Below are positions 1-5,339 of a stretch of 5,552 nucleotides of DNA, piece after piece (within the stretch, counting starts at the first letter, position 1; the number at the start of each line of letters is the position of its first letter). The notes beneath the pieces were generated by a model. That model did no database searches. It worked only from the letters and a program-made list of their open reading frames with translations, and was not told where the DNA came from. Source of the DNA: Flavobacteriaceae bacterium (GTDB taxonomy: Bacteria > Bacteroidota > Bacteroidia > Flavobacteriales > Flavobacteriaceae); contig JAUVCP010000174.1 in NCBI GenBank assembly GCA_030590765.1, positions 1 through 5,552 on the forward strand. Reading direction: 5' to 3'. The position numbers were made by a program, and so were the translations under genes.

Positions 1-41
1 TTGGAGCTATGAACTTAGAATAATACTATTAACGTATCATC

Positions 42-118
42 AATTAGAGAAAAATAAACCATCATATTTTTATTTAACCCAATTGGGCGAAAGGAAAATA
101 TGTGTAAATTCTCTAATT
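42..118 (+). repeat. Nested inverted repeat in leader of the repeat-protein gene
   Basis: AATTAGAGAA at 42-51 is perfectly complementary to TTCTCTAATT at 109-118, which abuts the ATG at 119. Inside the 57-nt intervening region lies the perfect palindrome CCCAATTGGG (78-87), almost concentric with the outer repeat. In RNA the outer 10-bp stem would place the ribosome-binding region in a helix. Whether it acts as RNA or DNA, or arose by chance in AT-rich sequence, cannot be decided here. No TAnnTTTG promoter was found in 1-118, so the promoter may lie upstream of the window. Confidence 0.4.
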
Positions 119-691
119 ATGAAAAAAGTAGTTCTCTTCACATTTGCAGTATTGTATTTATCTTCTTTTACCTTATTTGCCCAAAAAGATACTATTTGGT
201 TTGATAGCAACTGGAAAAAAACAACTAAAAAAAATGCCGATTATTTTAGATGTCATTGTGTAGAAAAGGAAAATGGTTATTGGTTTACAGACTATTATAT
301 CTCTGGGGCTAAGCAAATGGAAGGCCTTTCTATGGAAGAAAATGCCGAAGTTTTTCAAGGTACGGTTAATTGGTATTTTGAAAATGGAAATATATTTCAA
401 ATTGTAAATTATAAAAATGGTATTTTATTTGGTACCCGGAAAGCATTCTATGAAAACGGAAAATTGAAAACTGAAACCACCTATAAGAATGGCAAAAAGG
501 ATGGTAACTGGAAAGCGTATTTTGAAAATGGTAAAATGGAAGAATCTGGAAACTATGAAAATGGAGAAAAGGAAGGCTTATGGAAAATTTACTATAAAAA
601 TGGAAAACTAAAAGACGAAGGAAAGTATGTCTTTGACCTAAAAATTGATATTTGGAAGACCTATTATTATGATGGAACTGATCAGGAATAG
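119..691 (+). CDS. Secreted YwqK/MORN-variant repeat protein
   Basis: This 190-residue protein begins with a signal peptide: Lys2-Lys3, a hydrophobic stretch at about residues 4-20, and a likely cleavage after Ala21 (LFA|QKD). No lipobox cysteine is present, so it is probably exported to the periplasm or surface. From residue 86 to the C-terminus it consists of tandem 24-residue units of the type Y-[FY]-x-N-G-K-x(6)-Y-x-N-G-x(3)-G-x-W-K. The glycines fall at 90, 114, 138, 162 and 186, exactly 24 apart; a degenerate earlier unit lies near 53-70. This is the MORN-variant repeat found in proteins often labelled 'toxin-antitoxin system YwqK family antitoxin'. That label is inherited from a few members and does not establish function; no toxin partner is visible nearby. 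The ATG at 119 is chosen because it begins the signal peptide. An in-frame TTG at 83 would place a 12-residue hydrophilic tail before it. Function is unknown; a surface-associated or protein-interaction role is inference. Confidence 0.85.
   Translation: MKKVVLFTFAVLYLSSFTLFAQKDTIWFDSNWKKTTKKNADYFRCHCVEKENGYWFTDYYISGAKQMEGLSMEENAEVFQGTVNWYFENGNIFQIVNYKNGILFGTRKAFYENGKLKTETTYKNGKKDGNWKAYFENGKMEESGNYENGEKEGLWKIYYKNGKLKDEGKYVFDLKIDIWKTYYYDGTDQE
374..676 (+). repeat. Tandem 72-bp (24-codon) coding repeats
   Basis: Four full 72-bp units start at 374, 446, 518 and 590, with a fifth partial unit at 662. The Tyr/Phe-Tyr/Phe-x-Asn-Gly motif recurs in exact register, with no insertion or deletion between units. 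At the DNA level the units have diverged substantially, although the segment encoding (E/K)NGK is well conserved. This suggests old duplication or selection on repeat length rather than a recent expansion. Confidence 0.85.
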
Positions 692-919
692 AAAGTAATA
701 CAAATCAAAAGTTGAATAAACGTATTGTTAAAAATTCATGGCTTTACCTTTTTACTAAAGGGTGGTCATGAGTTTTTTACTTTAGTCCTGAAAATCTTTC
801 GAGCAAGGTCATAAAAGACAATTTAACTTATTCCATGTAATGTTTCAATTCTTGTTTGCATTGGTTCAAAACCCATCAGTATTTGAAAAATAATGATCAA
901 ATCATTTTTAAGCCCCACA

Positions 920-953
920 TTGAAATAGAGTTTGATATTTTACGTTATATTTG
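920..953 (+). promoter_or_regulatory. Bacteroidota-type promoter of the kinase-ubiA unit
   Basis: TATATTTG at 946-953 is a perfect match to the Bacteroidota -7 consensus TAnnTTTG. The best -33 candidate is the TTG at 920-922, giving a 23-bp spacer, which is at the long end of the accepted range; the nearer TTTG at 931-934 is too close at 11 bp. The expected transcription start is around 958-961, giving a leader of about 26-29 nt to the ATG at 987. The in-frame TTG at 951 lies inside the -7 box, which argues strongly against it as a start codon. Confidence 0.65.
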
Positions 954-961
954 CAACGTAA
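940..961. promoter_or_regulatory. Operator-like inverted repeat over the -7 box
   Basis: TTACGTT (940-946) and AACGTAA (955-961) are perfect 7-bp inverted repeats separated by 8 bp. The -7 box (946-953) sits within the dyad, and the predicted transcription start is at its right edge. The 22-bp size and 15-bp half-site centre spacing suit a dimeric helix-turn-helix repressor. No regulator gene is present in the window, so the binding protein is unknown. Confidence 0.4.
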
Positions 962-986
962 TTTATTACAAGTCAAATTATTCAAT

Positions 987-1913
987 ATGAAAGGTCCTTT
1001 ATTTTATGCCAAGATATTACTGTTTGGTGAATATGGAATCATTAAAGATTCCAAAGGCTTGGCTATTCCTTATAATTTTTATCAGGGTGCTTTAAAAGTT
1101 AGCAATGATTTAGATGCAAAAGCAAAACTCTCTAATAAAAAGTTATTAGAATTTTACAATTATCTGAAATCTGTTGATAAAAATATTCTGCAATTAAATT
1201 TAGAAAATTTTAAATCTGACATTGAAAAAGGCATGCATTTTGACTCAAGTATACCACAGGGTTACGGAGTTGGAAGTTCAGGTGCTTTGGTTGCGGCTAT
1301 TTATGATAAATATGCCGAGAATAAAATTACTGTTCTAGAAAATTTGACTCGAGATAAATTACTAACATTGAAAGAGATTTTTTCTATGATGGAATCTTTT
1401 TTCCACGGCAAAAGTTCGGGTCTTGACCCTTTAAACTCCTATTTAAGTTTGCCTATTTTGATTAATTCAAAAGACCATTTGGAAGCAACAGGTATTCCTT
1501 CTCAAAAAGAAGGGAAAGGAGCCGTGTTTCTATTAGATTCTGAGATCGTTGGTGAAACTGAACCTATGGTGAATATTTTTATGAATAAAATGAAAAATGA
1601 AGGTTTTCGTAAAATGCTAGATGAGGATTTTGCCCGTTATACAGATGCCTGTATCGATAACTTTTTACACGGTGAAATACACTCTCTTTTCGGCAATGTA
1701 AAAAACCTTTCAAAAGTTGTTTTAAAACATTTTAAACCAATGATTCCTCAGTCATTTCATCACCTTTGGCAAAAAGGAATTGACACAGATGACTATTATC
1801 TAAAACTTTGCGGATCAGGTGGTGGAGGCTATATTTTAGGTTTTACCGAAGATTATGATAAAACAAAGGAAATCCTTCAAAAATACAAATTAGAATTAGT
1901 TTACAGGTTTTAA
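987..1913 (+). CDS. GHMP-family kinase, probable mevalonate kinase
   Basis: This 308-residue cytoplasmic GHMP-superfamily kinase probably phosphorylates mevalonate with ATP in the mevalonate route to isopentenyl diphosphate. The three GHMP motifs are present in order. An N-terminal AKILLFGEYGII block (8-19) contains Lys9. The phosphate-binding loop PQGYGVGSSGA (90-100) contains Ser97/Ser98. A C-terminal glycine-rich CGSGGGGYILGF motif lies at 275-286. Between them HGKSSGLD (140-147) contains Asp147, and Glu136 lies 11 residues before it, the same spacing as the catalytic Glu193/Asp204 pair of rat mevalonate kinase. The GEY (rather than GEH) in motif 1 is also common in phosphomevalonate kinases, so the substrate is not settled by sequence alone. 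The ATG at 987 is chosen because upstream alternatives fall within the promoter. In flavobacteria this gene commonly follows the diphosphomevalonate decarboxylase gene (from memory); here that gene is not in the window. Confidence 0.85.
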   Translation: MKGPLFYAKILLFGEYGIIKDSKGLAIPYNFYQGALKVSNDLDAKAKLSNKKLLEFYNYLKSVDKNILQLNLENFKSDIEKGMHFDSSIPQGYGVGSSGALVAAIYDKYAENKITVLENLTRDKLLTLKEIFSMMESFFHGKSSGLDPLNSYLSLPILINSKDHLEATGIPSQKEGKGAVFLLDSEIVGETEPMVNIFMNKMKNEGFRKMLDEDFARYTDACIDNFLHGEIHSLFGNVKNLSKVVLKHFKPMIPQSFHHLWQKGIDTDDYYLKLCGSGGGGYILGFTEDYDKTKEILQKYKLELVYRF

Positions 1914-1937
1914 ATCCATTTAACTTATATGGATTTA
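1911..1937 (+). promoter_or_regulatory. Stop/start hairpin between kinase and ubiA genes
   Basis: TAAATCCAT (1911-1919) pairs perfectly with ATGGATTTA (1929-1937) around a 9-nt loop. The left arm begins with the kinase stop codon and the right arm begins with the ATG of the prenyltransferase gene. This is a geometry suited to translational coupling, because a ribosome terminating at 1911 would open the helix that masks the next start. It is too AT-rich and lacks the T-tract needed for a terminator. Confidence 0.4.
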
Positions 1938-2879
1938 CTCAAAATGTCAGAAGAAAATACACCTAAGGGGAAAAAAGAATATTCTTTTTTTTTCAAATTT
2001 CTTAGCATGTTCTCTGTAGTAAGAGGTTATAATATTTTTATCATTGTACTTGCACAGTATTTAGCTGCCATTTTTATTTTTTCTCCTGATAAATCCTTAA
2101 AAGAAATACTTTTCAATCTCGACCTTTACTTTATTGTTTTGGCAACAGCCTGTGTAATTGCAGCGGGATATATCATCAATAATTTTTACGATGCTGAAAA
2201 AGATCTAATCAACAAACCTATCAAATCGAAAATTGATAGTATTGTTGGACAGAAAACTAAGTTAAAGATCTATTTCCTACTGAATTTCATTGGAGTTGGA
2301 TTTGCTTTTTTAGTCTCCTGGCGTGCTGCACTATTCTTTTCCGTATACATTTTTTTAATCTGGATCTACTGCCATAAATTAAAGAAATATCCACTTACCG
2401 GATTATTTTCAGCAGCGATATTAGCCCTTTTACCCTTTTTTGCCATTTTTATTTATTACAGAAATTTTTCTACTATCATTTTTACACATGCTGCATTTTT
2501 ATTCTTTGTTCTAATGATACGAGAATTAACCAAAGACCTTGAAAATATCAGAGGTGATATAGCCCAGGATTATCAAACCATACCTGTAAAATATGGTGAG
2601 TATTTCACCAAATTACTAATTACTATATTGGTTGTATTCACGATAGATCCAATCTATTTTATCTGGAAATATCCTGAAATTGGTATGATGAAATATTATT
2701 TCTATTTAGTTGGGATTGTATTTGCTCTCTTTCTCTTTTTATTATGGAAAGCAAATTCAAAAAAAGACTATGTCATTTTGCATAATATCATCAAATTAAT
2801 CATTGTAATTGGCGTATTAAGTTTGATGTTGATAGATACTTCTGTTATCATTCAGAGAATTTTAAATGCTGGAAATTAG
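1929..2879 (+). CDS. UbiA-family prenyltransferase, DGGGP-synthase-like
   Basis: This 316-residue integral membrane protein has about nine hydrophobic segments (roughly 33-52, 65-84, 113-130, 132-148, 155-177, 183-198, 226-247, 255-273, 285-303), the UbiA-superfamily topology. The two Mg2+/diphosphate-binding motifs are visible. The first is NNFYDAEKD (84-92, with Asn84, Asp88 and Asp92) in the first cytosolic loop. The second is RELTKDLENIRGD (198-210) continuing to Asp214, followed by QTIPVKYG. The second motif resembles archaeal digeranylgeranylglyceryl-phosphate synthase (RE-x-x-KD-[IL]-E-x-x-x-GD) more than MenA or UbiA, and flavobacterial homologues are often annotated as geranylgeranylglycerol-phosphate geranylgeranyltransferase. 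Prenyl transfer is well supported; the acceptor and product are inference. It lies 15 bp behind the kinase gene and is presumably co-transcribed with it. An alternative start is the ATG at 1944 (MSEEN), just past the intergenic hairpin; both starts leave all motifs intact. Confidence 0.85.
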   Translation: MDLLKMSEENTPKGKKEYSFFFKFLSMFSVVRGYNIFIIVLAQYLAAIFIFSPDKSLKEILFNLDLYFIVLATACVIAAGYIINNFYDAEKDLINKPIKSKIDSIVGQKTKLKIYFLLNFIGVGFAFLVSWRAALFFSVYIFLIWIYCHKLKKYPLTGLFSAAILALLPFFAIFIYYRNFSTIIFTHAAFLFFVLMIRELTKDLENIRGDIAQDYQTIPVKYGEYFTKLLITILVVFTIDPIYFIWKYPEIGMMKYYFYLVGIVFALFLFLLWKANSKKDYVILHNIIKLIIVIGVLSLMLIDTSVIIQRILNAGN

Positions 2880-2894
2880 GATTCATTTAACCTT

Positions 2895-2922
2895 TTGGTA
2901 TTGAATGGATTTTGTATTTTTG
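2895..2922 (+). promoter_or_regulatory. Promoter of the pseudouridine synthase gene
   Basis: TTG at 2895-2897, a 17-bp spacer, and TATTTTTG at 2915-2922 give a near-ideal Bacteroidota promoter (TTG-N17-TAnnTTTG). The predicted transcription start is about 2928-2930, leaving a leader of only 7-10 nt before the ATG at 2937. The palindrome TTTTTGCAAAAA (2917-2928) overlaps the -7 box. No terminator precedes it, so readthrough from the ubiA gene is also likely. Confidence 0.7.
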
Positions 2923-2936
2923 CAAAAAATTTTATA

Positions 2937-3839
2937 ATGACTACAAATAATAACTCGTCGAGAGGACGACAATCAGATTCAAGAAATAAAAGTTCAGATA
3001 AAGAGAAAAATTTTTCTCAGAATTCTAAAAAACCTTACGAAAAATCCAAGGATAAAAATTTCAGACCTCATCCACAAAAAATAAAAGACTTTAAGAAAAA
3101 AAGCGGATCACCTTCAAAAATAAGTGAATCAGATGAAATTCGTTTAAACAAATATATTGCAAATTCAGGCATTTGTTCACGAAGAGAGGCAGACACTTTT
3201 ATCAAATCAGGTTCTGCAACCGTAAACGGAAAAATCATAACTGAAATGGGTTTTAAAGTAAAACTGGATGATGAAGTAAGGTTTGATGGAGCTTTAATTT
3301 CTCCTGAAGCTAAACGATATGTTTTATTGAACAAGCCTAAGAATTACATCACCACAATGGATGATGAAAGAGGAAGGAAAACCGTGATGGAGTTGATACG
3401 CACCGCTGCCAAAGAACGCATTTACCCTGTTGGTAGATTAGATCGCCAAACCACAGGTTTATTGCTTTTTACCAATGATGGTGAACTTGCCAAAAAATTA
3501 ACACATCCAAAGCATCAGGTCAAAAAATTATACCAAGTTACTCTTGATAAAAAATTAACAATGAGTGATTTAACTAAAATATCACAAAATTTTGTTTTGG
3601 AAGGAAAAATGGTATTTGTTGATGCTATTTCTTATATAGAAAACAAACCTAAACATGAAATAGGAATTGAAATTCATTCTGGAAGAAATAGAATCGTTCG
3701 TAGGATCTTTGAACATTTCGGATATAAAGTTACCAAATTGGACAGGGTGATTTTTGCCGAACTTACAAAAAAGAATTTATCTCGTGGCGTATGGAGGCAC
3801 CTGACACAACAAGAGATTAATAATTTGAAAATGATTTAA
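2937..3839 (+). CDS. RsuA/RluB-family pseudouridine synthase
   Basis: This 300-residue enzyme isomerises a uridine in rRNA to pseudouridine; RluB of this family acts on 23S rRNA helix 80-89 and RsuA on 16S rRNA. Residues 1-66 are a hydrophilic, Lys/Ser/Asn-rich low-complexity tail, probably disordered and RNA-binding. An S4 RNA-binding domain follows (about 68-113: IRLNKYIANSGICSRREAD, then SGSATVNGK). The catalytic domain carries the GRLDRQTTGLLLFTNDGEL motif (166-184) with nucleophile Asp169, then SGRNRIVRRIFEHFGY (258-273) and the closing LSRGVWRHLT (281-290). The S4 domain and the GRLD-x(2)-T-x-GLL form place it in the RsuA/RluB/RluE/RluF branch; RluB is most likely, but the exact target is not shown. 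The start at 2937 is chosen because the in-frame TTG at 2895 is the -33 box. The stop lies 9 bp before the oxidoreductase gene, so the two are probably one transcript. Confidence 0.92.
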   Translation: MTTNNNSSRGRQSDSRNKSSDKEKNFSQNSKKPYEKSKDKNFRPHPQKIKDFKKKSGSPSKISESDEIRLNKYIANSGICSRREADTFIKSGSATVNGKIITEMGFKVKLDDEVRFDGALISPEAKRYVLLNKPKNYITTMDDERGRKTVMELIRTAAKERIYPVGRLDRQTTGLLLFTNDGELAKKLTHPKHQVKKLYQVTLDKKLTMSDLTKISQNFVLEGKMVFVDAISYIENKPKHEIGIEIHSGRNRIVRRIFEHFGYKVTKLDRVIFAELTKKNLSRGVWRHLTQQEINNLKMI

Positions 3840-3848
3840 TTTGAAGTA

Positions 3849-4832
3849 ATGGATAGATCAAAAAAAATAAAATGGGGGATTATAGGTTGTGGTAACATTG
3901 CACATAAATTCGCAGCTGATCTTTCCATAATTGAAGATGCTGAATTATATGCTGTAGCATCAAGAAGTATTGAAAAAGCAAAAGCTTTCCAAATAAAACA
4001 CTCTGCAAAAAAAAGTTACAGCAGCTATGATCAACTCATGGCAGATGAGAAAATTGATATTGTTTACATAGCAACTCCTCATATTTCACATGCAGCATTA
4101 AGTATCAAGGCAATGGAACACAATAAACATGTTTTGTGTGAAAAACCACTGGCTATCAATAAAGAAGAAACTATAGATATTCTTGCAACTTCAAAAAGAA
4201 ATCATAAATTCTTTATGGAAGCACTTTGGACCAGATTTAACCCAAGTTTTGTTGCCATAAAAAAATTGATAGATGATGGAGTTATTGGTGATGTAAAATA
4301 TATCAACGCTGATTTTTCATTCAAAACAGATAAGCCTTTAAGCAGTCGAGTTTTGAATTTGGAGCTTGGTGGAGGAGCTATTTTAGATATCGGGATCTAT
4401 CCTGCATTTTTAACTTACTCTCTTTTAGGAATTCCTGATGAGATCTTGGCTAAATCTATTTTTCATGATATTACCAAATGTGATATGCAAACATCTATGA
4501 TCTTTCATTACCCATATGCACAGGCTGTTTTATATAGTAGTTTTGCATCAAAATCGGAAATGACAGCAAAAATAAGCGGTACGGATGGGCAAATTCATAT
4601 ACCTGATCCTTGGCATGTTCCTCAGGGATTTTCTTTGATAAAGAATGATAAAAAGGAATACTTTGACTTGCCAACAACAGGTATTGGTTTTAGCTATGAA
4701 ATTATGGAATGTCATCATTGCATTCGTGAAAATCAGATCGAAAGCAAGATCTGGTCACATCAAAACAGTTTGGAGCTAATAACCATTTTAGACAAGGTAA
4801 GAGAACAGGTGGGATTAAAATATCTTAGCTAA
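3849..4832 (+). CDS. Gfo/Idh/MocA-family NAD(P)-dependent oxidoreductase
   Basis: This is a 327-residue cytoplasmic dehydrogenase. The N-terminal Rossmann fold has the dinucleotide loop GIIGCGNIAHKF (10-21, with Gly13, Gly15 and Ala18), followed by ASRS (37-40) at the end of the second strand. The family signature CEKPLAINKEE (97-107) contains the conserved Glu98-Lys99-Pro100. The C-terminal domain carries ALWTRFNP (125-132) and GGGAILDIGIYP (174-185), with Asp180 and Tyr184 in the positions of the active-site Asp/Tyr pair of mammalian dimeric dihydrodiol dehydrogenase. The C-terminal pattern (GFSYEIMECHHCI, ES-x-x-W, S-x-x-L) is also typical of that subgroup. The physiological substrate, probably a sugar or polyol derivative, cannot be deduced. 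No sugar-utilisation genes are adjacent. It shares a transcript with the pseudouridine synthase (9-bp gap) and ends at a strong terminator that overlaps its stop codon. Confidence 0.9.
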   Translation: MDRSKKIKWGIIGCGNIAHKFAADLSIIEDAELYAVASRSIEKAKAFQIKHSAKKSYSSYDQLMADEKIDIVYIATPHISHAALSIKAMEHNKHVLCEKPLAINKEETIDILATSKRNHKFFMEALWTRFNPSFVAIKKLIDDGVIGDVKYINADFSFKTDKPLSSRVLNLELGGGAILDIGIYPAFLTYSLLGIPDEILAKSIFHDITKCDMQTSMIFHYPYAQAVLYSSFASKSEMTAKISGTDGQIHIPDPWHVPQGFSLIKNDKKEYFDLPTTGIGFSYEIMECHHCIRENQIESKIWSHQNSLELITILDKVREQVGLKYLS

Positions 4833-4874
4833 AAAATCAGGGTTTTACTTAAAGTGAAACCCTGATTATATTTT
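4831..4874. terminator. Bidirectional intrinsic terminator
   Basis: AATCAGGGTTT (4835-4845) pairs perfectly with AAACCCTGATT (4857-4867). On the plus strand the stem extends inward by a G-U pair and two more pairs to a short loop, giving about 14 bp. Downstream on the plus strand is TATTTT (4869-4874). On the minus strand the hairpin is followed by six T residues (complement of A4831-A4836). It therefore serves both the oxidoreductase transcript and the convergent mscL transcript. The minus-strand T-tract reaches into the TAA stop codon of the oxidoreductase gene. Confidence 0.85.
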
Positions 4875-4885
4875 AAAAAAACAAA

Positions 4886-5287
4886 TTACTTTTTTAGCAA
4901 GTCTCTAATTTCAACCAGTAATTCTTCCTGGGTTGGCCCTTTAGGAGCTGCAGGAGCCTCTTCTTCTTTTCTTTTCATACTATTTACTGCTTTAACAATA
5001 AGGAACATTACAAAAGCAACAATAATAAAGTCAATTACTGTGGTAATAAATTCCCCATATAAAACTGCAATAGTACCTTCTATTTTTCCTTCTGCATTAG
5101 CAACACCTTCTTTTACAATCCATTTAAGATCTTTAAGATCAGTATTAAACAATAAGCCAATTAACGGCGAAACAATTCCAGCAGTAAACGAAGTTACCAC
5201 ACTTTTAAATGCAGCACCCATTACAAAACCTACAGCAATATCCAATAAACTGCCTTTTAGAGCAAACTCTTTAAATTCTTTTAACAT
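4886..5287 (-). CDS. mscL: Large-conductance mechanosensitive channel MscL
   Basis: This 133-residue inner-membrane channel forms a homopentamer that opens under membrane tension and releases solutes during hypo-osmotic shock. It has full length (E. coli MscL is 136 residues) and all parts: an amphipathic N-terminal helix (MLKEFKEFALKG, 1-12), pore-lining TM1 (about 13-46), a periplasmic loop (about 47-75), TM2 (about 76-101, YGEFITTVIDFIIVAFVMF), a basic-acidic linker (KRKEEEAPAAP, 105-115) and the C-terminal bundle helix (TQEELLVEIRDLLKK, 119-133). Gly20 and Gly24 correspond to the gating residues Gly22 and Gly26 of E. coli; the GSLLDIAVGFVMGAAF signature is intact. It has its own promoter in the 43-bp gap downstream of alr and ends at the shared terminator. 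Identification is secure. Confidence 0.97.
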   Translation of the reverse strand: MLKEFKEFALKGSLLDIAVGFVMGAAFKSVVTSFTAGIVSPLIGLLFNTDLKDLKWIVKEGVANAEGKIEGTIAVLYGEFITTVIDFIIVAFVMFLIVKAVNSMKRKEEEAPAAPKGPTQEELLVEIRDLLKK

Positions 5288-5310
5288 AATAATATTTGAT
5301 TAGTGAATAA

Positions 5311-5339
5311 CAAATATACTAAAAAATCAATTAAATCAA
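5311..5339 (-). promoter_or_regulatory. Promoter of mscL
   Basis: On the minus strand, TTG (complement of 5337-5339), an 18-bp spacer and TATATTTG (complement of 5311-5318) match TTG-N18-TAnnTTTG. The -33 box lies inside the last codons of alr. The expected transcription start is about 5303-5306, giving a leader near 18 nt. mscL can therefore be transcribed independently of alr, although readthrough is possible since no terminator lies between them. Confidence 0.65.

Larger units (their letters stand above)
692..986. other. Non-coding region before the kinase gene
   Basis: No credible coding sequence is seen on either strand in these 295 bases. There is no clear terminator for the preceding gene. 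The only candidates are ACTAAAG (754-760) with CTTTAGT (780-786), separated by 19 nt and without a following T-tract, and a weak AT-rich hairpin AATGAT-CAA-ATCATT (892-906) followed by three T residues. The right end holds the kinase promoter and its operator-like dyad, described separately. Confidence 0.6.

Noticed and set aside
2..118. Reading frame of the repeat protein is open leftward to the window edge, with a TTG at 83
   Set aside because: A typical signal peptide begins precisely at the ATG at 119. The upstream residues show no family similarity, and 39 stop-free codons are not remarkable on their own.
119..691. Toxin-antitoxin locus based on the YwqK family name
   Set aside because: No toxin-like partner gene lies on either side within the window, and the product carries a signal peptide.
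754..786. ACTAAAG/CTTTAGT inverted repeat as a terminator for the repeat-protein gene
   Set aside because: The stem is only 7 bp with a 19-nt loop, and no T-tract follows it.
892..909. AATGAT-CAA-ATCATT hairpin with T-run
   Set aside because: The stem is six pairs with only one G-C, too weak to call a terminator.
2917..2928. TTTTTGCAAAAA palindrome as an operator
   Set aside because: It is a low-complexity extension of the TAnnTTTG box followed by an A-run, which is common after Bacteroidota promoters, so it gives little evidence of a specific regulator.
4495..4677. Minus-strand open frame inside the oxidoreductase gene
   Set aside because: It overlaps a strongly supported gene, has no recognisable domain and has no promoter. 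The same applies to the minus-strand frames at 173-400 and 3068-3334.
5040..5303. Plus-strand open frame antisense to mscL
   Set aside because: It is the complement of a conserved full-length MscL gene; the sequence shows no protein-family motif.
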